From Bacteroidota bacterium (GTDB lineage: Bacteria; Bacteroidota; Bacteroidia; B-17B0; Aurantibacillaceae): a stretch of DNA of 64,000 nucleotides. The stretch spans positions 62,001 to 126,000 of the forward strand of contig JAIUNM010000008.1 of NCBI GenBank assembly GCA_020162035.1. Direction: 5' to 3'. Positions 45,719 to 54,213 of the stretch are shown one piece after another. Each line of letters begins with the position of its first letter. The first letter of the stretch is position 1. The notes below the pieces were generated by a model, which saw nothing but the letters and a program-made list of their open reading frames with translations, was not told the DNA's origin and made no database searches. The translations under genes and the position numbers were made by a program.

Positions 45719-47467
45719 TTAAACTTCTATAGTATTGGATAAATGATACATTGAGTAAAATTTACTGTTTTTATTGTTTAACAAATTAAATGGCGTATCT
45801 GTTTCAATTATTTGCCCTTTATCTAAAACAACAATTTTATCTACATTTTTAATTGTAGATAACCTATGGGCGATAATAATTGAGGTTCGATTATGGGCTA
45901 TTTTAGCAGTAGCTATTTTAATTAATTCTTCGGTATTTGAATCTATGGTTGCTGTTGCTTCATCTAAAATAAATAGTTCAGGGTTATAAACGTAAGCTCT
46001 TATAAAAGCAATTAGTTGTTTTTGACCGGCTGATAAACTGATTCCACGCTCACTAACAACATAATCAAACCCATTTGGCAAAGATAAAATGTAATTATAT
46101 AAACCTATTTCTTTTGTAGCTTCAACAACTTTATTATAACTAATATTTGGATTATTTAAAGTTATGTTATTAAAAACCGTATCGTTAAATAATTGAACAT
46201 CTTGTAACACAACACCTGTATTTTGCCTTAAACTTGTTAGTGTATATTTGTTAATGTTAATGTTATCAATTTCAATAATTCCATTATTAATGTCGTAAAA
46301 CCTACTTAATAAATTAATAATTGTACTTTTGCCAGAGCCTGTTGCTCCAACAAACGCAACAGATTCTCCTTTTTTAATTTCGAAATTAATATTTTTTAAA
46401 ACCTCAACATTTTTAGTATAAGAAAACGAAACATTTTTAAAACTAATTTTATCTTTCATTTTAGTAAATTTTATTTTACCAGTATCTTCAATTATTTCGT
46501 TAGTATCTAAAATTTTAAAAACGCGTTCGGCACTTACAAAACCCATTTGTAAAGTATTTAATCTATCGGCTAACATTCTTATAGGTCTAAACATTAAATT
46601 TACCATCATTATAAAAAAAGTTAAGTCGCCTAAATTAATGTTATGTTTGTTTGCGTTAAATCCTGCATACCAAATAACCAATGCTATAGAGCAGCCTGCT
46701 AATATATCAACAACAGGAAAAAAAACAGAATAATAAAATATTGATTTAATGTTTGCAACGCGATGTTCATTATTAATTTGTTTAAACTTTTCATATTCGG
46801 CCTTTTGTCTATTAAAAATTTGAACCAGACTCATTCCAGTAATATGTTCTTGTGTAAAAGTGTTCAAATTACTAACTGCATTTCTTACCATTGTAAATGT
46901 TTTTTTTACACCTCGCTTAAATAATGCAGTTGCAATAAATAAAAAAGGGATGGTACTAAAAGCTAATAAAGCTAAAGCCCAATTTTGATTTAGCATAACA
47001 GAACAAAAAATAATCAGCATTAAAATATCTCCTGCAATAACTATAAAACCTTGTGCAAACACATCACTTAAACTTTCAATATCGCTTATGCATCTGGTAA
47101 CTAGCATTCCTATTGGTGTATTGTCAAAATAGGCATTTTTAAGTTTAAGAATATGTTTATAAACTTGGTTTCGTAAATTATTTATTATGTTTTGTCCTAT
47201 TAAACTAGTTATTCGAATGTTTAATATTTGAAATGCAGCATCTAACAATAAAGAGATTAATATGAGTAAGCAATAAAAATTTAAATGATTTATGTTTTTA
47301 TTAGAACCAACTGCATCGTTAAGTACATTTTTAATAAGTAAAGGCCTAATAATTGCAAAAGAAGCAATAATTATAGTTAATAATACAGATGCAAAAAACA
47401 ATTTTTTATATTGTTTAGTGTAAGATAAAATTCTAAAAATTAATTTGGTATTTAAATTTAAATTCAA
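45719..47467 (-). CDS. ABC-type exporter, fused permease and ATPase
   Basis: A 582-residue half-transporter of the MsbA/multidrug exporter type that works as a homodimer or heterodimer. The first about 310 residues are six membrane helices. The ATPase domain has Walker A GATGSGKST (374-382), Q-loop LRQNTGVVLQD, signature LSAGQKQ and Walker B LFILDEATATID with the H-loop in IIAHRLSTI. The start is TTG, sharing bases with the TGA of truA (TTGA, minus strand 47467-47464). No ATG is available before the first helix. Substrate unknown; lipids or drugs are typical. Confidence 0.92.
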   Translation of the reverse strand: MNLNLNTKLIFRILSYTKQYKKLFFASVLLTIIIASFAIIRPLLIKNVLNDAVGSNKNINHLNFYCLLILISLLLDAAFQILNIRITSLIGQNIINNLRNQVYKHILKLKNAYFDNTPIGMLVTRCISDIESLSDVFAQGFIVIAGDILMLIIFCSVMLNQNWALALLAFSTIPFLFIATALFKRGVKKTFTMVRNAVSNLNTFTQEHITGMSLVQIFNRQKAEYEKFKQINNEHRVANIKSIFYYSVFFPVVDILAGCSIALVIWYAGFNANKHNINLGDLTFFIMMVNLMFRPIRMLADRLNTLQMGFVSAERVFKILDTNEIIEDTGKIKFTKMKDKISFKNVSFSYTKNVEVLKNINFEIKKGESVAFVGATGSGKSTIINLLSRFYDINNGIIEIDNININKYTLTSLRQNTGVVLQDVQLFNDTVFNNITLNNPNISYNKVVEATKEIGLYNYILSLPNGFDYVVSERGISLSAGQKQLIAFIRAYVYNPELFILDEATATIDSNTEELIKIATAKIAHNRTSIIIAHRLSTIKNVDKIVVLDKGQIIETDTPFNLLNNKNSKFYSMYHLSNTIEV

Positions 47468-48222
47468 TAAATATGTTTGGGGTATTTGATCCCGGTTAAA
47501 AATAAAGCTTCGGCAGGTGCATTATTTCCAGCTTTTGATCTGTCTTTACATTCTATAATATTTTTAAATTCTTGTAATGTTATTTTGTTTTTACCAACTA
47601 ATAATAAAGTACCAACAATTGCGCGTACCATTCCTCTCAAAAACCTATCAGCTGTAATTACAAAGCGCCACTCGTTAACATTTGTTTTTTGCCAAACTGC
47701 TTTTGTTATTTTACAATTGTTAGTTTTAGTTTGTGTGTGTAATTTACTAAAGCTTGTAAAATCATTATAATCATACAGTATTTTAGCAGCTTTATTCATT
47801 AGTTCAAAATCAACATCTCCATAAACATATGTGCTAAAATTTTCAATAAATGGGTTTTTATGTTGATGTATAAAATAATAATAGGTTCTTTCAATTGCAT
47901 CAAAACGAGCGTGTGCATTTTCTTTAACCAACACTATATCGTTTATAGAAATGCTTGTAGGTAATACTGTATTTATTTTATATATCCAGTGTTTTTTATT
48001 TTGAGCTAAGTCTAAATAATTACTATCAAAATGCGCAATATAATTTTTAGCATTAACTCCTGTATCTGTTCTACCACAACCAACCAATTCAATTTTTTCT
48101 TTCATAATCATGCTCATTTTTTCCTCTAAAACTTGTTGTATGGTGTTAACTGTATTGTTTTGTATTTGCCATCCATTATAAGTTGAACCGTTGTATGACA
48201 GAGAAAGAAAATACCTTTGCAT
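47464..48222 (-). CDS. truA: tRNA pseudouridine synthase A
   Basis: TruA converts U38-U40 in the tRNA anticodon arm to pseudouridine. The 252-residue protein has the catalytic aspartate D53 in GRTDTGVNA, the N-terminal YNGSTYNGWQIQ motif and the C-terminal FLRGMVRAIVGTLL motif. The Asn in GVNA replaces the common His of GVHA. Length is normal. It is translationally linked to the ABC exporter by the TTGA overlap. A TAAATTTG box lies six bases before its ATG. Confidence 0.96.
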   Translation of the reverse strand: MQRYFLSLSYNGSTYNGWQIQNNTVNTIQQVLEEKMSMIMKEKIELVGCGRTDTGVNAKNYIAHFDSNYLDLAQNKKHWIYKINTVLPTSISINDIVLVKENAHARFDAIERTYYYFIHQHKNPFIENFSTYVYGDVDFELMNKAAKILYDYNDFTSFSKLHTQTKTNNCKITKAVWQKTNVNEWRFVITADRFLRGMVRAIVGTLLLVGKNKITLQEFKNIIECKDRSKAGNNAPAEALFLTGIKYPKHIY

Positions 48223-48228
48223 GAGCTA

Positions 48229-48236
48229 CAAATTTA
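48229..48236 (-). promoter_or_regulatory. -7 promoter box just upstream of truA
   Basis: Minus-strand TAAATTTG (48236-48229) ends six bases before the ATG at 48222. No matching -33 element is visible. It may give a near-leaderless transcript for truA and the ABC exporter. Confidence 0.35.
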
Positions 48237-48271
48237 CTTAAAATTTTGTTTTAAAGTTTAATTAAAAAGCA

Positions 48272-48295
48272 TAAAAAAACCCGCATTTGCGGGTT
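48272..48295 (-). terminator. Terminator after the 48301-48936 gene
   Basis: On the minus strand AACCCGC, AAAT loop and GCGGGTT are followed by a run of T. The hairpin (48278-48295) lies five bases beyond the stop codon and before truA. Confidence 0.8.
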
Positions 48296-48300
48296 ATATA

Positions 48301-48936
48301 CTATTGGTCATATTTATTATAACCTGCAGGCACTTCTAATTCTTTATCGTCAGGTGTACGTTTAGTTAATTTAAAAACTTCTAGTTTTGAAATTAGTTTT
48401 CCTTCAGATATTGATTTTTCTTCACTTAAAAAAGGCATACTTCCTTCTGGTAATCCATCAATTTTAGCAAAATATACGCTTTGTTTATCTTTCCTATTCC
48501 ATAACTTTAAAATTGGTTGAAAAAAATTATATTTATCAAGTGCAATCCAATAAGTTATTTGTGTGTTTTCCTCTGTGTTTTTTACTGTGTATTCCGTACA
48601 ATTTACGCCTTGTATTTTTTTTGTGCCTCCTTTAGTAACTACACATTGTCCTCTAACAATTGCGGGAGTTTCACTTTTATTAAAGCCCCATACTTTTCGT
48701 TTTGGGTTTAAAAATTTAACTGTATTTGCCGTTAAATCAAAAATAAAGCTTCCTTCAATTGTTGTTAAACTTTTTTTGTACTGATCTAATTTTATTAAAT
48801 TATCTTTTACAATATAAATGTTAGTTGATGTGTCTTTAGAATTGTAATATTTAAACTCTATATTGCCATTAAAATTTTGTGCTATGCCATTTATTGTAAA
48901 TGCAATTGTACTAAGTATAAAAATTATTTTTTTCAT
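48301..48936 (-). CDS. Secreted DUF4412-like protein
   Basis: A 211-residue exported protein with a signal peptide ending GIAQN at about residue 20. The pattern of repeated beta strands, FNGNIEFKYYNSKD, GSFIFDLTANTVKFLNP, IQGVNCTEYTVKN and ITYWIALDK, is typical of the DUF4412 and related GLPGLI families of periplasmic Bacteroidota proteins with a lipoprotein-carrier-like fold. No lipobox is visible. It has its own terminator and is divergent from yraN. Function unknown, family assignment by fold-like pattern only. Confidence 0.65.
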   Translation of the reverse strand: MKKIIFILSTIAFTINGIAQNFNGNIEFKYYNSKDTSTNIYIVKDNLIKLDQYKKSLTTIEGSFIFDLTANTVKFLNPKRKVWGFNKSETPAIVRGQCVVTKGGTKKIQGVNCTEYTVKNTEENTQITYWIALDKYNFFQPILKLWNRKDKQSVYFAKIDGLPEGSMPFLSEEKSISEGKLISKLEVFKLTKRTPDDKELEVPAGYNKYDQ

Positions 48937-48978
48937 ATTTAAATTTTAAGTGCTAATATATGTATTTTAGCTTTATAA

Positions 48979-49350
48979 ATGAATAGTTCATCGAAAAAAT
49001 TAGGAATAATTGGCGAAACAATAGCTTGCAACTACTTAATAGAAAATGGTTACGAAATTATTGAAAGAAATTGGAGATTTAAAAAATATGAAATAGATAT
49101 AATTGCTAAAACAAATGATGCTATAATTGTAATTGAAGTTAAAACTCGAAAAAGTGCTAATTTTGGGCAACCCGAAGATTTTGTGAGCATTGCCCAACAA
49201 AAATATTTAACACAAGCAATTAACGAATACGTTGTAAAAAACAATATTAATTTAGATTGCATGTTTGATGTTATTTCAATTGTAATTAATGAAAACAAAC
49301 AACCAATTTTAAACCATTTAAAAAATGCTTTTTACCCAACACTTAAATAA
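48979..49350 (+). CDS. yraN: YraN-family (UPF0102) endonuclease-like protein
   Basis: A 123-residue member of the UPF0102/YraN family, which has a restriction-endonuclease-like fold. The catalytic-type residues are visible: E14 in GEIA-like GETIACNYL, then EIDIIAKTNDAIIVIEVKTRKS with the D-ExK pattern (about 36-56). Length is normal. The 3' end overlaps the start of miaA by 26 bases in another frame, so translation is probably coupled. The physiological substrate is not well established for the family. Confidence 0.92.
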   Translation: MNSSSKKLGIIGETIACNYLIENGYEIIERNWRFKKYEIDIIAKTNDAIIVIEVKTRKSANFGQPEDFVSIAQQKYLTQAINEYVVKNNINLDCMFDVISIVINENKQPILNHLKNAFYPTLK

Positions 49351-50275
49351 TTTTAATTGCATTGTTGTTTTGGGTGTAACCGCAAGTGGGAAAACTAATT
49401 TTGCTTGTAAACTTGCACATGAACTTAATGGGTCAATTATTAGTGCGGATAGCAGGCAAGTTTATAAACAATTAACTATTGGCACTGGTAAAGATTTAAA
49501 TGAATATAATATAAATGGGAATAAAATAAATTATTATGGTATTGATGTTTGCGATGCAGACAAACAATTTTATTTACATAATTTTTGCGATTTACTTTTA
49601 TTATCCTTTAATAAAATAACTAACGATAATAAATTACCAATAATTTGTGGAGGAACAGGCTTATACCTTGATGCATTAGTTAAAAACTTTGAGTTAACTC
49701 AAATACCAGAAAATTATATTATTAGAAGTGAATTAAAAAATAAAAGTAAAGATGACTTAATTAAATTATTAGCCAATTATAATTTTGAAAACACGTTGCA
49801 TGTAGATAAAAACTCCATTAAGCGTTTAATTAGAGGCATTGAAGTAGCAGAATATTTAAAATCTAATACTATAACAAAATCTATACTGCCTTATAAACCT
49901 ATTTATTTTGGCATTAAAGTAAATGCAAATGAATCTGAAAACTTAATAAAAACTCGATTAATAAGTAGGCTTAACAATGGTTTAATTGAAGAGGTAGAAA
50001 CTCTTTTAAAAAATAATATTTCTTTTGATAGATTATTGCAATTAGGCTTAGAGTATAAATTTATTGCTATGTATTTGCAAAGTAAGATTGATTATCAAAG
50101 TTTAATTATTCAATTACAAACTGCAATTATTAAATATAGCAAAAGGCAATTAACATGGTTTAAAAAGATGGAAAAAGAAGGGGTAATAATTAATTGGATT
50201 GAGAAAGAGAATTTAACTTCGGTAACACTAAATAACATAATAAATTCCATAAAAAAAGCGAAACCAATTAATTGA
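49325..50275 (+). CDS. miaA: tRNA dimethylallyltransferase (MiaA-like, divergent)
   Basis: MiaA transfers a dimethylallyl group to A37 of tRNAs reading UNN codons. The 316-residue protein has the P-loop GVTASGKT near residues 17-24, ISADSRQVYKQLTIGTGKDL, IICGGTGLYLDALVK and a C-terminal RQLTWFKK. The third motif corresponds to SADSMQVYxxMDIGTAKP in typical MiaA but is altered (GTGKD for GTAKP). This is a divergent subtype, although the catalytic aspartate and threonine are retained. The ATG lies inside yraN. The stop codon lies within a hairpin shared with the convergent PUR gene. Confidence 0.85.
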   Translation: MLFTQHLNNFNCIVVLGVTASGKTNFACKLAHELNGSIISADSRQVYKQLTIGTGKDLNEYNINGNKINYYGIDVCDADKQFYLHNFCDLLLLSFNKITNDNKLPIICGGTGLYLDALVKNFELTQIPENYIIRSELKNKSKDDLIKLLANYNFENTLHVDKNSIKRLIRGIEVAEYLKSNTITKSILPYKPIYFGIKVNANESENLIKTRLISRLNNGLIEEVETLLKNNISFDRLLQLGLEYKFIAMYLQSKIDYQSLIIQLQTAIIKYSKRQLTWFKKMEKEGVIINWIEKENLTSVTLNNIINSIKKAKPIN

Positions 50276-50284
50276 TTTCGCTTT
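50255..50284. terminator. Bidirectional terminator between miaA and the PUR gene
   Basis: AAAGCGAAA (50255-50263) pairs with TTTCGCTTT (50276-50284), and an inner CAATT/AATTG pairing extends the stem after a C/A mismatch. The miaA TGA (50273-50275) is inside it. On the minus strand it is followed by a strong T tract. Confidence 0.75.
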
Positions 50285-50303
50285 AAAATACTTTTTTAAA
50301 AAA

Positions 50304-50621
50304 TTAGTTTCCTAAATCTTCAAAATTTACATCGCTGCCATTATTGTTTGAAGCAATACTAGGTGAATTTTGATTAATGTGTTGAATAGTTTCATTTAAC
50401 CCTTCTACAAATTTTTCAAAATCTTCTTTATATAAAAAGATTTTATGTTTTTCATAAAAAAATTTACCATCATCACCAAATCTCTTTTTGCTTTCGGTAA
50501 TCGTAAGGTAATAATCATTTCCCTTTGTACTTTTTACATCAAAAAAATACGTGCGTTTTCCTGCCCTTACAGGTTTTGAGAACATATCACTGCGCTCATT
50601 TCTTTCAAAGTCTTCAGACAT
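50304..50621 (-). CDS. PUR-family nucleic-acid-binding protein (DUF3276)
   Basis: A 105-residue protein of the DUF3276/PUR-alpha-like family, found almost universally in Bacteroidota and in spirochaetes such as Borrelia. The KPVRAGKRTYFFDVKSTKGNDYYLTITESKK region (shown here by its ends, about residues 16-46) and KHKIFLYKEDFEKF are the PUR repeat halves. These proteins bind single- or double-stranded nucleic acid and act as regulators or chaperones. An acidic Asn/Ser-rich tail ends it. It has its own promoter and terminator. Confidence 0.9.
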   Translation of the reverse strand: MSEDFERNERSDMFSKPVRAGKRTYFFDVKSTKGNDYYLTITESKKRFGDDGKFFYEKHKIFLYKEDFEKFVEGLNETIQHINQNSPSIASNNNGSDVNFEDLGN

Positions 50622-50640
50622 AATTGTTTTATTGTGTAAA

Positions 50641-50670
50641 CAAATATTGTAAAAAACTTACACCTTACAA
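50641..50670 (-). promoter_or_regulatory. Promoter of the PUR-family gene
   Basis: On the minus strand TTG (50670-50668) and AATATTTG (50648-50641) are 19 bases apart. The second box differs from TAnnTTTG only at its first base. The leader would be about 15-20 bases. Confidence 0.5.
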
Positions 50671-50745
50671 TACAGTGTTAATAATTTAATTATTTGTTAA
50701 TAGCATTGCTTTTTACAAAAAACTGTTTGCTTTTTGTTAATAACA

Positions 50746-51696
50746 TCAAAAAGCACACTCGCTAACGGAGTATTTAGTTGCTTTTTGTATAACCTCTCCA
50801 CCAAAAACGGGGCTAAAACTTACCATTACTTCAACCGTATTTGGATTTGTTTTTAATAATTTATTTATACTTAAATCGTAGGCAAAACCTACATTCCAAT
50901 TATGCAATAATCTAAACTGTACTATACCACAAATAAAATTATTCATTCGTAGGCTCATGCCTAAAGCAAGGCGTTTATTGTAATAGTTCATTACATTAAG
51001 TTCCAAATTTGGAATACTTGTAAATGCACCTTTTGCATTAACCGAAAATACTAAATTATCAAAATCATTAATTTTAAGTTTTGTGCCAATGCTAGAATTA
51101 TAATTTAAAGCTATTCTACTGGGTGTGCCAATTGTACCTCCTATGCCTCGCCTACTCCAAACACTAGCATGTTGTATTGCCATATCCCAAAAAAATTTTC
51201 TGTTTGTTAATCTAATTCCGGGCACAACATCAGGTATTGCCCAAACACTTCCTGCGCTTGAACTAACAGCTGGGTCATTTAAATCAAATCTACTTTTTTC
51301 TAAACTGTATTGTTTTGCGCCTACAAAAACTCCAGCACTTAATAACCATCTTGCGCTTGCAAGCATATGAATGGTATAGCTTAACCAATAATCATTTTGT
51401 TTATAAACTCCATTTTGATCTTGTGCTAAATAAACACCAACATTATGCCACCGCTTGTAACTCCTTTTTGGTACAAAATTATAATTTGCCGAAATAAATG
51501 CACTTTTAGGATTATTGGAAATACCAAGCCATTGTGTTCTTCCACCAAAAACAAGTTCAAACGGCACACGCGCAACTGTTCCACTTGCCGCGGGGTTATA
51601 ACCAATTTTATTAAATAAAAACTGTGTGTATTGAGGGAATTGTTGAGCTTTACAAACGCCAACAACAATAAAAAAATATGTAAATAGTTTTTTCAA
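50746..51696 (-). CDS. PorP/SprF-family type IX secretion membrane protein
   Basis: A 316-residue outer membrane barrel of the PorP/SprF family, whose members work with the type IX secretion system and usually partner specific sorting-tail proteins. The signal peptide ends VCKAQ. The family opening QFPQYTQFLFNKIGYNPAASGT is present and is followed by repeated barrel strands (GGRTQWLGISNNPKSAFISANY). The start is TTG, overlapping the TGA of the upstream sorting-tail gene as TTGA (minus strand 51696-51693), so translation is coupled. The paired upstream product is its most likely cargo or partner. Confidence 0.92.
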   Translation of the reverse strand: MKKLFTYFFIVVGVCKAQQFPQYTQFLFNKIGYNPAASGTVARVPFELVFGGRTQWLGISNNPKSAFISANYNFVPKRSYKRWHNVGVYLAQDQNGVYKQNDYWLSYTIHMLASARWLLSAGVFVGAKQYSLEKSRFDLNDPAVSSSAGSVWAIPDVVPGIRLTNRKFFWDMAIQHASVWSRRGIGGTIGTPSRIALNYNSSIGTKLKINDFDNLVFSVNAKGAFTSIPNLELNVMNYYNKRLALGMSLRMNNFICGIVQFRLLHNWNVGFAYDLSINKLLKTNPNTVEVMVSFSPVFGGEVIQKATKYSVSECAF

Positions 51697-52244
51697 CGTA
51701 ATATGGTTACATCACCTTTTATAGTTTTTTTATCTGTACCATCTTCGTATGTAATAATGTAATAATAAGTTGCATCTACAGCTTTTACTCCATTCCAATT
51801 ACCATCCCACGGTATATATTTATTACTTTGTTCGTGTACTTTTTGGCCCCATTTATTAAATACAATAATGTCAAATTTATTTAATGTGTTAATGTTTGTA
51901 ATTTGCCAAGTATCATTATAATTATCTCCATTTGGTGTAAAATGATTTGAAGGATAAATTGGGCAGGCTACTTTATCAATAGTAAAATTAATGGTTGTGT
52001 CTTTTTTGCCTTTTATTATAACATTTACATTATAGTTTCCTACATTTAATTCAGTTATAGAAAAAACATTGGTAAAACCATTACTCCAGTTAATACTTAA
52101 TGTATCTGTTGTTTTTAAGCTATCAATTTGTATGCCTGCACTGCCTGTGGTACATATATAATCTATTTTAGATAGATTAATTAAATAATTATTCTGAGCA
52201 AAAACCGATGTTTGCATTAACAACAAAAGAATAATTCTTTTCAT
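51693..52244 (-). CDS. Small type IX-secreted protein with type B (gliding-type) sorting tail
   Basis: A 183-residue protein starting at the ATG at 52244 (MKRIILLLLMQTSVFAQ), which gives a proper signal peptide. An upstream ATG at 52277 was rejected. Residues about 18-90 resemble one SprB-like beta repeat (INWSNGFTN, LNVGNYNVNVI). Residues about 98-183 are a gliding-motility-associated C-terminal (type B) domain, with YPSNHFTPNGDNYNDTW, FNKWGQKVHE, WDGNWNG and TYYYIITYEDG. The domain directs export by the type IX system. The protein is far smaller than SprB itself. It is coupled to the PorP/SprF gene downstream. Confidence 0.9.
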   Translation of the reverse strand: MKRIILLLLMQTSVFAQNNYLINLSKIDYICTTGSAGIQIDSLKTTDTLSINWSNGFTNVFSITELNVGNYNVNVIIKGKKDTTINFTIDKVACPIYPSNHFTPNGDNYNDTWQITNINTLNKFDIIVFNKWGQKVHEQSNKYIPWDGNWNGVKAVDATYYYIITYEDGTDKKTIKGDVTILR

Positions 52245-52316
52245 TTTTAAAAAATAAAAATAACAAAAAAACATCATAAAAAAGGTATATTAAACGTATA
52301 TTTACAGCTAACTTTT

Positions 52317-53255
52317 ATGCAAAATATAATTTCGCCTGTTAAAAAAGAAGATTTGTTAAGCGAGCTAAACAAATCAACATTTGTTCGCAAAACAAATAAT
52401 GGCAATAATGAAATATACATTATTACACATCACAATTCTCCAAATGTAATGCGCGAAATTGGTAGATTACGAGAAGTTACTTTTAGACATGCAGGTGGCG
52501 GAACGGGTTTAGAGATAGACATTGATGAATTTGACACTTCATCACACCCCTACCAACAATTATTGGTTTGGAACCCAGAAGATAAAGAAATTGTTGGAGC
52601 TTATAGGTTTATTTTATGTAAAGATGCAGAATTTATAAATGGAAAAATAAATTTAGCAACTACTAAACTATTTAATTTTAACGAAAAGTTTTATAACGAA
52701 TATGTAAATTACACTATAGAACTTGGCCGTTCTTTTATTCAACCGGCATACCAGCCAAGCGAACAATACAGAAAAGGTTTATTTAGTTTAGATAACCTAT
52801 GGGACGGGCTTGGAGCAATTGTTGTTGATAATCCTTCACAAAAATACTATTATGGTAAAGTAACCATGTACACAGATTTTAATGTAACCGCAAGAGATTA
52901 TATTTTAACCTTTATGCAACATTACTTCCCTGATCCTGAAAAATTAGTAACGCCAATTCATGGATTAACTAATAAAACAGATGTAAGTACATTTGTGAAC
53001 GAATTAAAAAACCTTGATTACAAAGCTGGCCATGCACATTTAAATAAAAGTGTAAGGGCACTTGGCGAAAATATTCCTCCGCTTGTTAATGCATACATGA
53101 ATTTAAGTCCAACAATGAAAAGCTTTGGCACTGCAATTAATCCAACATTTGGCGGAGTTGAAGAAACAGGAATACTTGTAACAATTTCTGATATTTACGA
53201 ATCTAAAAAAGAAAGGCACATACAGTCTTACCTTTCCGAAAAAGCAGCAAGATAA
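52317..53255 (+). CDS. GNAT/OlsB-like N-acyltransferase
   Basis: A 312-residue protein with an Acetyltransf_5 / hemolysin-type GNAT domain. The motifs include IGRLREVTFRHAGGGTG, followed by the acidic stretch EIDIDEFD, DKEIVGAYRFILC and ELGRSFIQPAYQPSEQYRKGLFSLD. These are typical of OlsB/GlsB-like enzymes that N-acylate an amino acid with a fatty acid to make lyso-aminolipids. Fused or paired PlsC-type second acyltransferase is not present nearby. Its TAA is immediately followed by the TTG start of engB. Amino-lipid synthesis is a reasonable inference, but substrate is unproven. Confidence 0.8.
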   Translation: MQNIISPVKKEDLLSELNKSTFVRKTNNGNNEIYIITHHNSPNVMREIGRLREVTFRHAGGGTGLEIDIDEFDTSSHPYQQLLVWNPEDKEIVGAYRFILCKDAEFINGKINLATTKLFNFNEKFYNEYVNYTIELGRSFIQPAYQPSEQYRKGLFSLDNLWDGLGAIVVDNPSQKYYYGKVTMYTDFNVTARDYILTFMQHYFPDPEKLVTPIHGLTNKTDVSTFVNELKNLDYKAGHAHLNKSVRALGENIPPLVNAYMNLSPTMKSFGTAINPTFGGVEETGILVTISDIYESKKERHIQSYLSEKAAR

Positions 53256-53864
53256 TTGAAAATTTCTAAAGCCATATTTATAAAAAGTGCTGGGCAATTT
53301 AAAGATTGTAAAAAAAGTAATTTGCCCGAATATGCTTTTATAGGCCGTAGTAATGTGGGCAAATCATCTTTAATAAATATGCTTTGCAATAATAATAAAC
53401 TAGCAAAAACATCTGCTACACCTGGTAAAACACAACTTATAAATTTTTTTTTAATTAATGAGAATTGGAGTTTAGTAGATTTACCTGGTTACGGTTACGC
53501 TAAAAAAAGTAAAGCCTTACGCGATAGTTTTAGTACATTAATAATAGATTATTGCACTAAAAGAGAAAATTTAGTTTGTTTATTTGTTTTAATAGATAGC
53601 CGATTACCTTTGCAAGGTATAGATTTAGAATTTATGCAGTGGTGTTCAGAAAAAAACATTCCATTTAGTATTGTTTATACAAAAGCAGATAAAAATAGTA
53701 AAAGCGAATTGCATAAAAATATAAAATCTATTGAAACAAGTTTATTAAAACACTGGGAAGAATTGCCAAATACGTTTACAACAAGTAGTGAAAAACATAC
53801 TGGTAAAGATGATTTGCTTGAATTTATAAACTACCATAATAGTAATATAAATGAAAAAGAGTGA
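53256..53864 (+). CDS. engB: Ribosome biogenesis GTPase EngB (YihA/YsxC)
   Basis: A 202-residue essential-type GTPase that assists large-subunit ribosome assembly. Motifs are G1 GRSNVGKSS (30-38), TSATPGKT near 52-59, G3 DLPGYGYAK (75-83) and G4 TKADK. The start is TTG, directly after the TAA of the upstream gene. No ATG lies before the first conserved strand. It overlaps the following gene by 14 bases. Confidence 0.96.
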   Translation: MKISKAIFIKSAGQFKDCKKSNLPEYAFIGRSNVGKSSLINMLCNNNKLAKTSATPGKTQLINFFLINENWSLVDLPGYGYAKKSKALRDSFSTLIIDYCTKRENLVCLFVLIDSRLPLQGIDLEFMQWCSEKNIPFSIVYTKADKNSKSELHKNIKSIETSLLKHWEELPNTFTTSSEKHTGKDDLLEFINYHNSNINEKE

Positions 53865-54183
53865 TTGGGAAATACTATTACAAAAGCTTGAAGAAAGATT
53901 TGGTACACCAATGGATTTTGATACAATTTTATTTACAATAGGATTACAAGAATTAAACAAACCTTTTAAAAAATATAAAAAAGACGAAAAAATAGATGTA
54001 ATGCACATTGCCATTTGCACTTTACTTGAGCCCTATGGTTTTTACGAATATAAAGGTATAGATGATGACGGTTGGCCACACTGGGAACTTAAAGAAAACA
54101 TTCCGCACCTAGAAGCAAAACAGCAAAACAAATTAATTATTGATTCTATTTTAGATTACTTTAAAAAAACAAATTTTATTTAA
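53851..54183 (+). CDS. Conserved small acidic protein, unknown function
   Basis: I do not recognise a named family in this 110-residue cytoplasmic protein. It contains helical segments (WEILLQKLEERFGTPMDFDTILFTIGLQEL), a Lys-rich stretch (KKYKKDEKID) and a conserved-looking aromatic motif (LLEPYGFYEYKGIDDDGWPHWEL). It ends in a helix. The ATG lies 14 bases inside engB, so both are probably translated together, which hints at a ribosome- or growth-related role. The overlap and normal codon usage support it as a real gene. Confidence 0.75.
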   Translation: MKKSDWEILLQKLEERFGTPMDFDTILFTIGLQELNKPFKKYKKDEKIDVMHIAICTLLEPYGFYEYKGIDDDGWPHWELKENIPHLEAKQQNKLIIDSILDYFKKTNFI

Positions 54184-54213
54184 TAAATAACACGCACTTA
54201 TAAACCGTTAGTT

